Shown: positions 1 through 11,851, counted from the stretch's first letter. The stretch: DNA of 64,000 nucleotides from Amoebophrya sp. A120 (GCA_905178155.1 CAJINV010000001.1:12635136-12699135); one strand, 5' to 3'. Notes: generated by a model not told the origin, from the sequence alone. A program made the numbers and translations.

Positions 1-10
1 GCAGAACGAT

Positions 11-3000
11 ATGCAGCCCAAGGTGGACGAAAGTATAAACAAAAATCCGAAGCAAGCGCATAATCAGCAGCACACCAGTCCTGCCCGAACGCAAGGCTTT
101 TTGAACACGGCGAAGCAGTTGGAAATCAGAGAAAAGACGCCCTACAGTAAAGGTGGAAAGAACAATGCCAAGGCTGCGAGGCGCATGGGGGAGCAGAGGG
201 TAGGCAGCGGAACGGGAAGCGAATCCATCGTCCGGACTGGATCGTTCGCGACGGCCGTCGATGCCGAATCCGACATGGAACACGAGAGCGCCGAGGAACA
301 CGCGAGCCCGGAACTGGGCAGGAAGGAAAAAAATAACAGTACTAAAATCGTCCCGCCGCAGAAGAAACCCAATAAGAAGCAACCTGCAGTTCTTGGCGAT
401 AGTGGCATTAACAGTAGCAGTGAGGACAGAGACTACTCCTCGAGTAGCAGTCCAGGTAGCGAGAGCTGCAACAGCAAGTCTTACAACAACAGTAGTTCTT
501 CCTACAGTACTAGCGGGAAGAATCGATACAACAATTATGACAATTGTAGCAGCGACGTCTTCAGCAAATCGCACCGGAAGATGACCCGCGCGGAGCAGGC
601 AGCAGAGGCGATGAAGGAGCACCAGGTGGTCACTTGCGCGGACGCCAGTCCGGAGCACGAGGTTTCATCCCGAAGTTTGGTGCCGCCCTGGCAAAAAGAG
701 GAGGGTGAGCCGCTGTGGGAACTGCGGGAGGTATAATTAGCTGCGGAGGTTTCGACGCTTATTCGACTGCTTCTACTTTTCGTGGCCAAGTTCCTTTGGT
801 CGTGGTCCTTATTCGCATCAGGTTACTTTCGCTTTCAGTAATATGTCCGCTTTTGTCTCTACTAAAGAAACTGTCTATGACTTGTCTCAGGTGGTGATCA
901 CGGCTTCGGCTGGGAATAAGCTAGCTTGGATCGCGCGGCCCAAGATCAAAGAGAAAAAGAAGAACCCCGTGAAAATAATCTTGGCAGACCACAGCGTTTT
1001 CAAGGTAATATAAGGCACTTCCGATATTACCAGGATGAGGTGAAACTGAATGAACGACCTACGACCACGGATGTTGAAGAGATTCATATATCAACATGAC
1101 TATGCCTTTGTTTTGGAAAACAAGCTAGAACAAGAAGATCCGGTGAGAAAAAAAATCACTCCTAGGTGCAAGTCGCGGAGCTGATCCAGGGCCGGTGCGC
1201 GCACATGGTCTTGTACCCGAATCCGAAGGAGAAAACCTGGGACGAGAAGGAAGATCGCAAGAAGGCGAGACGCAACGAGAGGTGGAACTCCCGAACCCGT
1301 GGCTCGGGTTCGGATGAACAAGGCACCAGTAATTCGGAACAGGAAAACAAAGCAGCGGAAGAACTTCCCATTGTGGGAGAAGAGCAAGAGGACTACACTG
1401 GAAAAATTCAGTCGCCCATTACTGTGACTGCGGTAAACAAGGAGTCGCAGCAGGTACAATCGCCCGGGGAAGCAGCAGCTGCTGGTGCTGCAGCGAGCTC
1501 TAGTACGCCGGACAAGAAGCTGAAAAAGGATGAAAACTGTGAAGATGATTCCTACACGTACTCGTCTAAAATGTTGGGCGCCCCCACCAGCACGCCGTTG
1601 AAAGAGGAGCCGCCGGTGGCGCTGTTCTACATCGAGGGCCGGTCGGATAACATCCAGAAAGCGCTCGAGGGTTTAGCGCGCTATCGCCAGTGCCACATCG
1701 AGTGCGTTGAGATCACAGAACACGTGTTTCAGCAGATTCGTTGGTCGCGAAGTACTGACATTTAGTACAACCGTTTGAGGCCGTTTCTAGAATAAAGAAA
1801 AATTTAGAATCTGCTAGAATCACATATGGATTGTTCTGTGCGTGGTTGTGTTTCATCGCGGACTTGTAAAATTCTGCCGTGAATCATTCTGCTGTTCGAC
1901 GAAAGAAACAAGTTTATTGTTTAAAATATCACCTCAATCAGTGTCGAACCCGCCGGGGTTTCTGGCCCAAGTGGTTTCGGAGAGCGGTATCGCCCAGGCG
2001 CTTTTGCTGACGCAGGAAGGCACGCGGGCGAGGCGAATCCAGCTGAAGGGCACGCGCGACGAGTTGGACCGAGCGCACAAGTTTATCAAAAAGTCCCTGC
2101 CGGAATTCACTGGCCCCTCGGAACATGCGAGTTCCGGAACGAGCGCCGCGCCTGCCTGGGTGGCGGCTGCACCGCCGGCACCACAAACCGGTTCGTACCG
2201 TGGCTGGAATAATGGGGGACACCACCACAACCAAATGCACTACAACACCGGATCTGCTGGAGCGAATAAGGCAGGGCAACTTGTGCAGTATCACCAAGGT
2301 GCAGCTCCGTGGTCTTCTAGTTCGAGTGGGACCAGCACGACGACCAAGCAACCTACGGCTCGGTCGTCCTCGCTCTCGAAAGTAGACGACGCTGGTGCGA
2401 ACAAGCTTCTCTCTTCCGCTGCCAGTGTTCCCAACAACAAACCCTTCAGTTTCCCAGCGCCCCCACCCGCGGTTCCCACCGCGGCGCCGAGTAGTTGGGG
2501 CAACAGCGAGCGCGAACACTACTGGCTTTCCTTGACGCATACATGGAGCGGGCACACGGCGCGGCTCTCGCTCTACAAGAATCGCTCGTCGCCGCATCGT
2601 ATCAACTGTAAAAATGTCTGGGTCTGGAAGAACCTAAACTTGTGATGCTGTCTCTGGATTCGAAAAAGATTTGTATTGCATGACCAGTAAGAGGAGTAGT
2701 TTTGTGCTCCGCGGAGATGGCATTTGTCATGCGGAATAGGCATGAGGAAGCGCTCCAAAAATCTGTGATGCTACGGCATGCATCACAGACATCATGGGTC
2801 ATGGAAAATATGCATGACAAATCTAGAAATCTTCCAGACCCAGACATTTTTACATTTGATACATCGGCTCTCCGCAGCAGCCGCGAGAGCAGCCATGAAC
2901 GGAGGAACAGCTTCGGGCTCGTTCTACGAACAACCTGGTAGTAGTGCCTTGTACGACAGGCACAACGTTGCAGGTGCCCACGAAAACCAATACTATGACT

Positions 3001-6000
3001 TGCGGAGCAGCGCGCCGACTACAAAGGACTACCCGGCTAGTAAGCAACAAGCGGACCCCCTCCCGTCGAAGCGGAACAGCTCGCTACCGGTCCCGCCTCC
3101 GCCGCCGCTGCGGCGCCAGCTGCGGGACCAGAGCTTTTCGTCGTTCGCCGATGTGGAGGAGTACGATCCGCGGCAGTCATCCTACGCAGACTTCGCGAAG
3201 AAACACTCGTCGTGCAGCTACTCCTCCTTCGCGTCGGCCGACTCCGGCCCGGCTTCGGCGGGCTACCACGAGTTCGTGGAAGGTGTCTCCTGGCACCCTA
3301 CCAGGGGTGCGAGTCAGCAGAGTGGAACTTCTGCGGAGCAGGAAGCGGCGGAGGCGGCGTGGAAAAGTACGCTGGGTGGAGGAGCAGTTGGACCTTCCTC
3401 AGGCACTTCAGGGAACAATCCAAATTCAGGCAGTACAAATGAGAATGCACTGTGGAACAATTACTGGGCCCCCCCGGGGGAGCTCCATCGGCACTTCGAA
3501 GAGATACCGGAGGAGGACGAAAACGATCAGACCCCCGCAATTCTGTATGAAAACACCGCAGAAAACACGCCGCAGAACATCCACGAGATCGCTGCCTTCA
3601 ATCTTCAAAAGGCCACTACGGGACACTTGTTCCCCGGGGTTTTTGCAGCGGCCCCACCCCCGCCACCCATCGCGGACGGCGTCGAACTGCCACCGTTTGA
3701 CCAGCTTACTCCAGAGGAACAAGACGGGATCATTCGGGAAATCTCGGGCATGCAGGGGGTCATTCCCGGAACGTCGGAGATGTTCGACACGCGACTGTTC
3801 CGCATGCTGGCAGATGTTGGAAGTGGTCGCAATAAATCATCTTCCGGAAGATTAGAGCGGCAAACCTCGTCCCAGAAAAATGCGAAGAAAGAGCAGCAGG
3901 ACACGCTGCAACTGCTGGTCTCCGAGACGGGCGAGGCGATGTCGGGCACCGGAGCCATGATTCCGGCGCCGCCGCCAGATTCCGTGATTCCCGCCGACCA
4001 CCAGCTGCATCAGCCCGAACTTCCTTTGAACGCACTGGCGGTGACCGACAACGAGTCCAACTCGCTGCAGATGGCGTCCCGCACGGGTTCCCGAAATGCA
4101 CACTTTCATATTCCAGGAGACGGGACCGGTACGGGCACGCACCGGAGCTTCCACACCGGCGGCGACTCGTTCTACCAGAGCCCCGAGCACGCGGCGCTGC
4201 TGTTTGACCAGACGCCGACTTATCAACTGGACGGAGCCGGGGCGCAGCTGCTGGGTGCTGGAGGACCTGCGGGAACAGCAAGCAGTGCGAACTTGTCGCT
4301 GGATCTCTCCAGTCTGGCGGCGCTCGCTTCGACCAGCTACGGCCAGAGTCTGAACAGTTTAAACCTGGGTTTCCCGGGCGCCGGCGGCGCGATACCCGGG
4401 ATGACACAGCTCCTGCCGCATCCTCTGGCCGGGGCGGTGCAGCCGGTCGGTCTTGGGCCTTCGTCCTCCGCGTTCGTGACTCCGGCCAGCACGATGCTGC
4501 AGCACGGCATATCAAGTGTAAAAATGTCTGGATCTGGAAACTTGTGATGCTGTGTGGCATATCATGAGGAGGCCACAATTGCTGGCTCAGCATGACAAGT
4601 TTCTGAGCTTCTAGGTGTTGCCTATTCTGCATGACAAACTACGTTTCTGCATGACAGAAAAGTCGGGCTCTTTGGTAATGTGCATGACAGATTTAAGAGT
4701 CATGCCAGACAAGCGTGACAAACTTGCATTCTTCCAGACCCAGACATTTTTACATTTGATACGGCATGATGTTCAACAACTGGGCCGCCGCACCGGGTGG
4801 CGTTCCGCCCACTGTACAGCCCGTCGGCACCGCGCCAGGAACGGAGCAGCAGCCCTTTGTGCCCTTTTTCCAGTCGTCGCACTCGCTCCAGCGATACAGC
4901 AACGCGCAGTTTTCATGGCTGGAAGAGCTGCTCGCCCGGTACCCGTCCCGCGCCATGTTGTTCCTCCGCGGGGCCGAGCCCTCGGGGGACTGTCTTAACG
5001 CAATCGTCTACCTGTTGCTCGCGCTGCCGCCCTTCGTCAAGCTCGTCACTGGTCTCTGGGCTGCGCAGAGCTACGCAAAACTGTCGGGGGGCGCGGAGAC
5101 AAGTTTGACTCTTTTTTGATCAGTCGGACGCGTTGCGGTGTGATCGTTGTGATTGATATCTAGTATCTGCACTAGGAAGTACAAGTAGTAGTGCCAGCGC
5201 TACAGTGCAAGGATTGTTCGAGGAGCTCCGTTTTCTACAAGAGCGAAAACCTTTGCAGATACTTCTGCGAGCGCGATCACGGCCCTAGTCAAGGCTTTCG
5301 AGTATTTTACAGACACCAATCCGCCCGCGTGCATGGACCTGAAAAGCGTATTCGCGGACGTGCTTGCGCTGTGGAAAGCCGGGCAGAATGAACCGACAGA
5401 GGAGCAAGGTACAACTGAGTACTTGTTAATTTTGGGGCGCTTATTGCTTTCTGCTTCCTAGGCTTGGGCTTCCTCACTTTTATTTGCTGAAGATGAGAAG
5501 TCTCGTCCTCGTTATATGTCGTAATTGGAACAAATTAACAGACCTCGGCGAGGATGGCCAAAAGTCTTCCCAATCCTCTGCGCGCACCATCGTCGGGCCA
5601 GAGGAGCGTGGCTTGCTTGCGAAGAAGAGCGACAACGGCGAGGAAAACGCAGAGGAGGAAGCAATGGCGGACACACCGTCCAGCGCAACGAATATGCGAT
5701 TTCTGAGCTTTCTCTTGGACCGGTTACATCAGGAATGCGGCAGCTGCGCACACCAGGGTCTCGCTGGTGCGCCGCAGCACCAGGCACCCTCGAGCTTTTT
5801 GGAGCAAGACCTGCAAGCGACGGAGCACGCCATTCACAGCCTTTTCGGGGTTGTGTGCCCCTCCGGTCGGTCCTTTCTCGGGTTGAACATCTTTGTCCCC
5901 ACCATGAACCACGTCACGAACCGCAGTTTTGCAGTTCCCTTCGAACGCTTGCTGCGCCTCGAGATGGGCATGGGTGAGGAAGAGGAAGTACTCCAGGCGC

Positions 6001-9000
6001 CGGCCATGTATGGGAGTGTCAGGATTGAAATAATTGTCAAAGTTGAATATAGTTTGTCATGCATAAAATGCGACACAGAGACTGACTCTATTGCAGAGGA
6101 CGCAAGGGAGGCTGATTCTAGTGCTGGTAAGGGTCAAGAATTGGGTTGCTGACTAGCATGACAGGGAGGAGTCATCTTGCCCTAAATAGCATGACAGACT
6201 TGCTTCAGAGGCCAGGAAAATTTGTCATGCGCCGATTGGAAAGTGTGGGTCCAACTGGTATGGATTTTATGCATTGCAAATTATTTCAACTTTGTTAATT
6301 TCAATCCTGACAGTTCCATACCATGCTTGTGGCCAGTATCCACCGAGAAAATCAAGGAGATCGTAATTTTAGTTTTGCACTTTATTGTGGCGTTTATTTC
6401 CACTTGCACATGAGCAGCAGCCAGCAGGGAGCGTCGTAAAAACAATCATCAAAATTATCCCGATTTAGTTTTATCAGTCTACTACTATCAGGTGTTGCTT
6501 ACGGTACGTACGTACAACTGCCGGAGCAGCTGGGGAGCGCCGTGCGGTACGATTTGTGCGCTGTGTTGGTCGCGGAAGAGGAAGTTGACCAGGTGCCCGC
6601 ACAGCAGGAAAGTATTACCTCCGGTTCGAAGGGCCAGCGGAGCGAGGACTCGGCGTACGACCAGGTTTCCGACAACTCCTCGCAGAAAGCGAACAGTCAC
6701 AAGCGCGCGAAAATCGAGCCTGGCAACTCTCTTGTGATCAACCGGCCGTCCCCGAAGCAGGCGGAAGCCGGCGACGCGCCCACGCGGTCGACGATGGCGG
6801 CGCACTCGTGCAAGAGCAAGATTTATCAAATGCAAAAATGTCTGGGTCTGGAAGAGTCATGCTGTTTTTGCATGACACAGAAGGTCTGGCATGGAACGTC
6901 TAGCATCACAGGTTTCGAGAAGCTTCCGCAATGCCGAATCCGCATGACAAATCCCCCACTTTGGTCACAGAAAGTGGGTAGCTTTTGCTACCTATGCATG
7001 AGAGATTTTTCAGTGTTCTGAAATGCGCATCACGAGTTTGTATTCTTCCAGACCCAGACATATTTGCAATTTATAAGATTTCCGTATCGACCACGACGGG
7101 GAGCCAGAAGACCGGCGGTCGCTGTGAGTTCCACATCAGCCCGGGGAGCTCCATCGGCCGCGAGCGCACGGGAAGCGGAGGGAACGTCAGTACCGGCAGC
7201 AGCAACCAGGGTGTATCAAACGCAAAAATGTCTGGGTCTGGAAGAATGCAACTTGTAACGTGTATTTCAGAACACAGAAAAGTCTCTTATGCCTACGTAG
7301 CAAAAGCTGCCCACTTTCTGTCAGCAAAATAGGGGACTTGTCATGCGGATTCGGCATTGCGGAAGCTTCTCGAAACCTGTGATGCTAGAGCTTCCATGCC
7401 AGACCTTCTGCGTCATGCAAAAACAGCACGACTCTTCCAGACCCAGACGTTTTTACATTTGATAGGGTGTCGCGCGGTACTACCACAGCCAAGCGGGGAC
7501 GACGAACAACGCACCTACAGGGGAGCACGACCAGACCACTTCTTCCAACAATCAGACCTCGAACTCAAACTCCACGTCCGCCGGAACTTCATTTGACGGG
7601 TTGAGTCGCGCTGCACACCCGCTCTCGATGTCCGTAGACACAGCGTTCCCGCGCGGCACTTCTAGTCGTGTAAACGACAGCACGAGTGTCGTTGTGGTGC
7701 GGCAAAACCAACACGGGAACAACCACGGGTCTAATGCAAGCAGCGACTCGGGCGGAGAGACTGTTGATGGTCGGAGGGATCATAATACTTCCTCGTCCAC
7801 CAGCAGTGTTGCGGCAAGCCTGGACGGCACGGGGTCCGAGGGGACGGCCGTTTCCGCGCCCGCGGTGTTGGACGAGACGCACATGAAGGCTGGATTGATG
7901 GATGCGGACCAGGAGTTGGTGAACTACTTGACGCTGCAGAATTATGGGAGTGTCAGGATCGAAATCGACAAAGTCGAAAAATTTGCCATGCGTAAAATGT
8001 AGGGCACTGAAGGCCTGTAATGGGGAGCAGGCAAATGAGACCGATTGTAAGCCTGTGTAGGGGTATGCAATGTGCTGCCAGCGTAGCATGACAGGAGCAG
8101 TCCTCTTTGCCCAAACAGCATCACAAACTGGATTTTGGTGCTCCCGAAATTTGTCATGCGCCACTTGAAAGCTGGGGCTTCAACTGGTATCGATTTTGTG
8201 CATCACAAATGTTTCGCGTATACTCAAGCCATTGTTACCTCCCTAAAATGAAAAATAAGCCAACAAATAGATGACAGGCGGCCGCGCGTATGGACACCCG
8301 AGCTCCCGCTCTCCCTCCGGTCCAGACGCGATCCGAACTACGCTCGGCGGGACACCAATTGCGTTCACTACCAAGATGTGGATGCCTCTCGGAGAGCTGG
8401 AGAAGCGGGCAAGGGGTTGTCCTGATCGTTGTCATGTGATCTGTCATGCCTGCTGCTCCTTTGCATGCCCCGCCGCAGTCTTCCTCTGCGCTTGGCGAAA
8501 GGGCGAGTCTGTTTCTAATACTGGTTCACTAAGCCGAGGCTTTTCCGGCTCTTTGTTGAGGCGAAGTTTTCGCCTCCGAACGTGGCCTATAGTCACTCCC
8601 TGACTGCGACAGCCGGAATTAGTGGAAAGCGGCTCCGAGTGGCAATTCGATAAGAGGCGCGTAAACAGAAGACGCTCCTCTCCAAATCCGAACTTCCGAT
8701 AAGGACCAGCGACTGCACGGCTCGCCTTGGTCCCTTGCTACGGCCGCGATTCTATGGATACGAGCATAAGGGAAAGCGGAGAGGGGAAACAGTGCCAATC
8801 CCTGCACACAGCTCGCCTTGCTCCCATGACATTGCGGCTGTTTCTCAGCTCCTGACTACGCCGCTGCGCGACTACTTAATCGACATGTGGTATCTTGGTA
8901 AGAAATAGGTAAGTTATTATCTCATAGTGTTGCTTCTGCGTGAGTCTCTACCAAAAAATATTAATGACCTCGATTTAGCTCTGGAATAAACTCTTCAAAT

Positions 9001-11851
9001 AAAATATAAATCAAAGTTCTCGCGTCCCCCCCAGTCCCAATTCACAGAAAGGGCCTCAAGTTTTCAAATCCCACAAATATGTCTTGTAGTCACACTGCGT
9101 GGAAGCTCTAAAACGCCCTTGCTGTAGATCTTCGAGATCTTCATACGGCTTGGGTCTGTCAGCTTCCATATATTAAAAAAAAAAATTTCATAGTATAGCA
9201 GGTCGCTGGGGGTCTGTGTGATTCAGTCACGGACTTCCTGTCTGCTTCTATTACAGTTGTGAGCGCAAAGTATGGTTGAAAAATATATAAGTGCCCGGGG
9301 ATGAAGAAATACTCGCGATGTTTTCGCGGTTCTGACCCTATGCCGTTCCAGCACCTGCGGAGGCTTGCCTCCAAAGCTACGCTGGACAATGGCAATGTCG
9401 GTGCGGTTGTTTTAGCATCACAAATGTTTCGATTTTGTCAATTTCGATTCTGACACTTCCATAAGAATCTGTTCAAGGTCGCTTCGGACAGCAACCTCGC
9501 CGAGGGGTACGGCCCGGCGCGGTCGGGGCTGTTTCCCTTCCCCGAAGACGACAACCCGGGCGATGGTATGCACTGCCAAATGCGGTCTTTGTCGGCGGAC
9601 CAAGCGAACAGTACCGGAGCGCATATTGCGAGCAGCTTTGAAACCACCCCTGAGCCGGAGGTGCGGTCGGAAACCAGCGAGGAGCACTTCGCGGCATTCA
9701 CGACGGCAGACTGCTCGCAGAACGTGCAGATGGGAAAGTCCCCGGAGCTGAATTACAGTTCAGCTGCTAAAGGTGCACGGCGGGGGCCAGGGGGCTCTCC
9801 CGGCTGGGTCGCGCAGTGCGAAAAGAACAAGCGTGAAGAAGAATTCCTTGTTGACGGCAACAACGGCAAGCGACCTGCCTCCGCGGCGGACAACATTACG
9901 ACGTCCAACACAGCCGGCCGCGGAGGTTTCGTGCTGAAGATGTCGAGCGGCTTCTCGTCGATCCGGGACCGCAAGGGAACTGTCGACACGGAGTTTTCGG
10001 CTGGGGACATGACCCCCAGTTCCGCTTTCCCAATCCCTCCCGCGTTCAGCTTCCGCAGCGTGTCCAGCCAGAGCGCCGAGGCGGCGTCCGGCAGCCGCGA
10101 CCCGTTCCCGGACGTCAGCGGTGCTTACCTGTTCCGCTCGGTCACCGACGGGGCGATGCCCGACGAGAACTCCGCCGTCGCTTTCTGGACCGCCCCCTCG
10201 GTCGAGGAACAAATAACCGCCCGTACCGGCTCGGCCGGCGCGGCTTTCATGACGCACGCGGTCGCGGCCCGGAGTCGCAAGGCCGCCGCGTCCAGCGCGA
10301 ATGCAAACACGGGGAGCGGCTGGAACAACTCTAGTACCATCGAGGGGGGTATGGATTGCAAATATCCCTGGATGTCTGGAAGAATACGAACTTGTGATGC
10401 GCATTTTAGAACACAGAACAATCTCTCATGCACGGGCAGCAAAAGCTGCCCACTTGCTGTCACCAAAATGGGGGACTTCTCATGCGGGTTCGGCATTGCG
10501 GAAGCTTCTCGAAACCTGTGATGCTAGAGTTTCCATGCCAGCCCTTCTGTGTCATGCAAAAACAGCATGAACCTTCCAGACCCAGACACTTTTGCATTTG
10601 ATAGGGGGTCCTCAGGATTCAGCTCCCTCTACCGGGATGAGCAGCGCGCACGGGCTATCAAATGCAAAAATGTCTGGATCTGGAAGATTACCAGTTTTGT
10701 TATGCATATTTTGAATGACCCATGATGTGTGTGATGCATGCCCTAGCGTCACAGATCTTTAGAGGACTTTGTGATGCCTCTGCCGCATGAGAAATGCCTT
10801 CTCCGCGTAGCACAAACTGGAGTCCTCTTGCTAGTTCTGCAATACCAATTTTTTCAGATTCCTGAGACAGCATTGCAAATTTAGAATCTTCCAGACCCAG
10901 ACATATTTGCATTTGATACGGACCGTCCAGCGGCCAATCGGCGTCGATGTCTTCCAGTGGCCAGTCCAGCAGTATTACAGTGAAAAGTGCCCCCCACCCC
11001 CAAAGTTGCAAAAATTTGTGATGCGAAGTTTCCAAATAAAACCTTTTTGTCATGCATGAAAGGAATATCATGAATCTTTCTGATGCAGATTCTAGTGTTG
11101 TTTCGCATCGCTTGCATGACAAGCACCGCTCTTGCTGGGATCTTTTGCAATACAAATTTTTGCTATTCACGATCGGAAATCTGTGATGCTGATACATGCA
11201 AGAGGGCGAATGTTTCATTTGGAAAGGTTTGCAATACAGATGCTTTCAAGTTCGGGGGTGGGGGCATTTTTCATTGTAATAAGCAGCAGCTCCTGTTCGC
11301 AGACCGGAGGTGGCAGTAAAACTACTATCAAAGCCGGAATAAATGACCAGGACCACGAAGATCAGGGTCGAGGCGGCCTGACGAGGAAAACGATTGGCAA
11401 CAACGCCTCGAGCACCTCGACCTTTTCCACAACCGCAGGCTCTCAGTTGACCTCGCGTACGCCAACCGGCGGGTCGTCACAGACGCTGCCGTCAAGCTGC
11501 ACAGGATCATCCGCGGCGACACAGCGGATGAGCACAGGGAATCTTCAAAACGGCAGTTCGGTAACTACCTCAGGCTCCAACAACTCGCTCGCGGCCCACG
11601 TTATTCAGGAAAACAACAAGCAATCGGCTCATCAAGCCACATTTCACACATCGTCTTCGGAGTCCAGTCTATTTCCGGTGCATGAAGAGATGCTGCCGGA
11701 CAGTAGTTCCTACGCAGTGTACGTGAGCCACGGAGGCTTGTGGTTTTACTGCAAGGATCACGTCGTCCGACCAACTACAATCGCCGAAGTCTTGCGTCGG
11801 CGCGACGCTGTGCAGGCCTTAGCGTACTTTTTTTGCCGTTTGCTTCGTTGA
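11..11851 (+). CDS. Giant USP-family (ubiquitin-specific protease-like) protein, probably catalytically dead
   Basis: Sixteen exons: 11-730, 891-1004, 1166-1739, 1942-2599, 2867-4509, 4767-5102, 5259-5408, 5542-6008, 6326-6335, 6492-6823, 7081-7213, 7470-7942, 9469-10349, 10609-10655, 10924-10972, 11287-11851. The sum is 7152 nt (2383 aa) with no internal stop. Nine introns are introners; the others are GT-AG. USP signatures appear in the right order. A Cys-box-like segment (SGDCLNAIVYLLLALPPF) has its Cys near residue 1312. FLSFLLDRLHQEC lies near 1450. RYDLCAVLVA lies near 1575, and a His-box-like end (SSYAVYVSHGGLWFYCKD) near 2337. By eye the catalytic His is Ser, the following Asp is Lys, and the oxyanion Asn is Glu. 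The roughly 760 residues between the last two boxes are Ser/Thr/Gly-rich and host most introners. Residues 240-560 may hold a KH-like RNA-binding region, weakly supported. The reading frame is open to the left edge, so the true start may lie outside the window. Confidence 0.82.
2600..2861 (+). mobile_element. Introner IE1 (TIR family A)
   Basis: It starts TATCAACTGTAAAAATGTCT and ends with the inverted copy TTTTTACATTTGATA. The flanking 5-bp direct repeat is CATCG (2595-2599 and 2862-2866). Removing the element plus one repeat copy (267 nt) joins two open exons in frame. Unspliced, it contains a stop at 2643-2645. Its interior matches IE14 and IE18. Confidence 0.93.
4510..4761 (+). mobile_element. 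Introner IE2 (TIR family A)
   Basis: Family-A inverted termini flanked by CGGCA (4505-4509 and 4762-4766). Removing 257 nt shifts frame and joins the 2867-4509 exon to the frame carrying the USP Cys box. It is almost identical to IE15 in the second PACRG gene. Confidence 0.93.
6009..6320 (+). mobile_element. Introner IE3 (TIR family B)
   Basis: Starts TATGGGAGTGTCAGGATTGA; the inverted copy ends CCTGACAGTTCCATA. It is flanked by CCATG (6004-6008 and 6321-6325). Removal of 317 nt leads into a 10-nt exon. It is the uninterrupted relative of IE6 and serves as its empty-site control. Confidence 0.92.
6824..7075 (+). mobile_element. Introner IE4 (family A, inverted orientation)
   Basis: Flanked by AGATT (6819-6823 and 7076-7080); removal of 257 nt restores the frame. 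The interior is the reverse complement of the interiors of IE5, IE7 and IE20, so the same sequence sits in introns in both orientations. Confidence 0.92.
7214..7464 (+). mobile_element. Introner IE5 (family A)
   Basis: Flanked by GGGTG (7209-7213 and 7465-7469). Removing 256 nt restores the frame. Interior homologous to IE7 and IE20. Confidence 0.92.
8217..9431. mobile_element. Nested 1215-bp insertion inside IE6
   Basis: A 17-bp direct repeat, GCATCACAAATGTTTCG, occurs at 8200-8216 and 9415-9431. Deleting one copy plus the intervening DNA gives a sequence that aligns through the junction with IE3. No long ORF or recognisable transposon protein is seen. Short ORFs (for example 8271-8603) have no recognised product. 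It contains hairpins near 8532-8576. Confidence 0.75.
8532..8576. other. Two adjacent hairpins in the nested insertion
   Basis: AGCCG..CGGCT (8532-8550) is followed by GAGGCGAA..TTCGCCTC (8558-8576), two back-to-back stem-loops. They could belong to a structured RNA copied into this site. I do not recognise a known RNA family, and chance is not excluded. Confidence 0.3.
10350..10603 (+). mobile_element. Introner IE7 (family A, degenerate left TIR)
   Basis: Flanked by GGGGG (10345-10349 and 10604-10608). The right terminus is intact family A; the left terminus has several changes. Removing 259 nt restores the frame into a 47-nt exon. Confidence 0.88.
10656..10918 (+). mobile_element. Introner IE8 (family A)
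   Basis: Imperfect TSD CGGGC/CGGAC (10651-10655 and 10919-10923). Removing 268 nt restores the frame. Interior resembles IE16. Confidence 0.88.
10973..11281 (+). mobile_element. Introner IE9 (TIR family C)
   Basis: Starts TATTACAGTGAAAAGTGCCC and ends GCATTTTTCATTGTAATA, flanked by AGCAG (10968-10972 and 11282-11286). Removing 314 nt joins a 49-nt exon to the last USP exon in frame. The TIR is unrelated to families A and B. Confidence 0.9.

Larger units (their letters stand above)
7943..9463 (+). mobile_element. Introner IE6 (family B) carrying a nested insertion
   Basis: Left terminus TATGGGAGTGTCAGGATCGA, right terminus ATTCTGACACTTCCATA. The TSD AGAAT sits at 7938-7942 and 9464-9468. At 1521 nt it is about five times the normal length, because a 1215-bp insertion lies inside. 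Removing 1526 nt still joins the flanking exons in frame. Without the insertion it would be about 306 nt and colinear with IE3. Confidence 0.9.

Noticed and set aside
3760-4632. Long minus-strand ORFs opposite the USP-like gene (also 1938-2597, 39493-40212, 56748-57458)
   Set aside because: They mirror GC-rich or repetitive coding DNA on the + strand, run across introner ends, and lack recognisable protein content.
5191-5391. ORF with CKDCSRSS...CERDHG suggesting a zinc-binding protein
   Set aside because: It is the wrong frame. The overlapping frame (ITALVKAFEYFTDTNPPACM) fits the USP gene with GT-AG junctions at 5103-5258 and 5409-5541.
6326-6420. FHA-like motif in one reading of the sequence after IE3 (SIHREN...)
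   Set aside because: That frame requires an intron without a donor. The 10-nt exon with a GT donor at 6336 gives a consistent phase and a USP-like continuation.
8217-8260. Possible dinoflagellate spliced-leader relic (ACTCAAGCCATT) at the left end of the nested insertion
   Set aside because: The match is short and in the wrong order relative to the known leader, so it is not supportable.
8619-8807. Minus-strand ORF in the nested insertion as a transposon protein
   Set aside because: Only 62 codons, with no reverse transcriptase, endonuclease or transposase motif.
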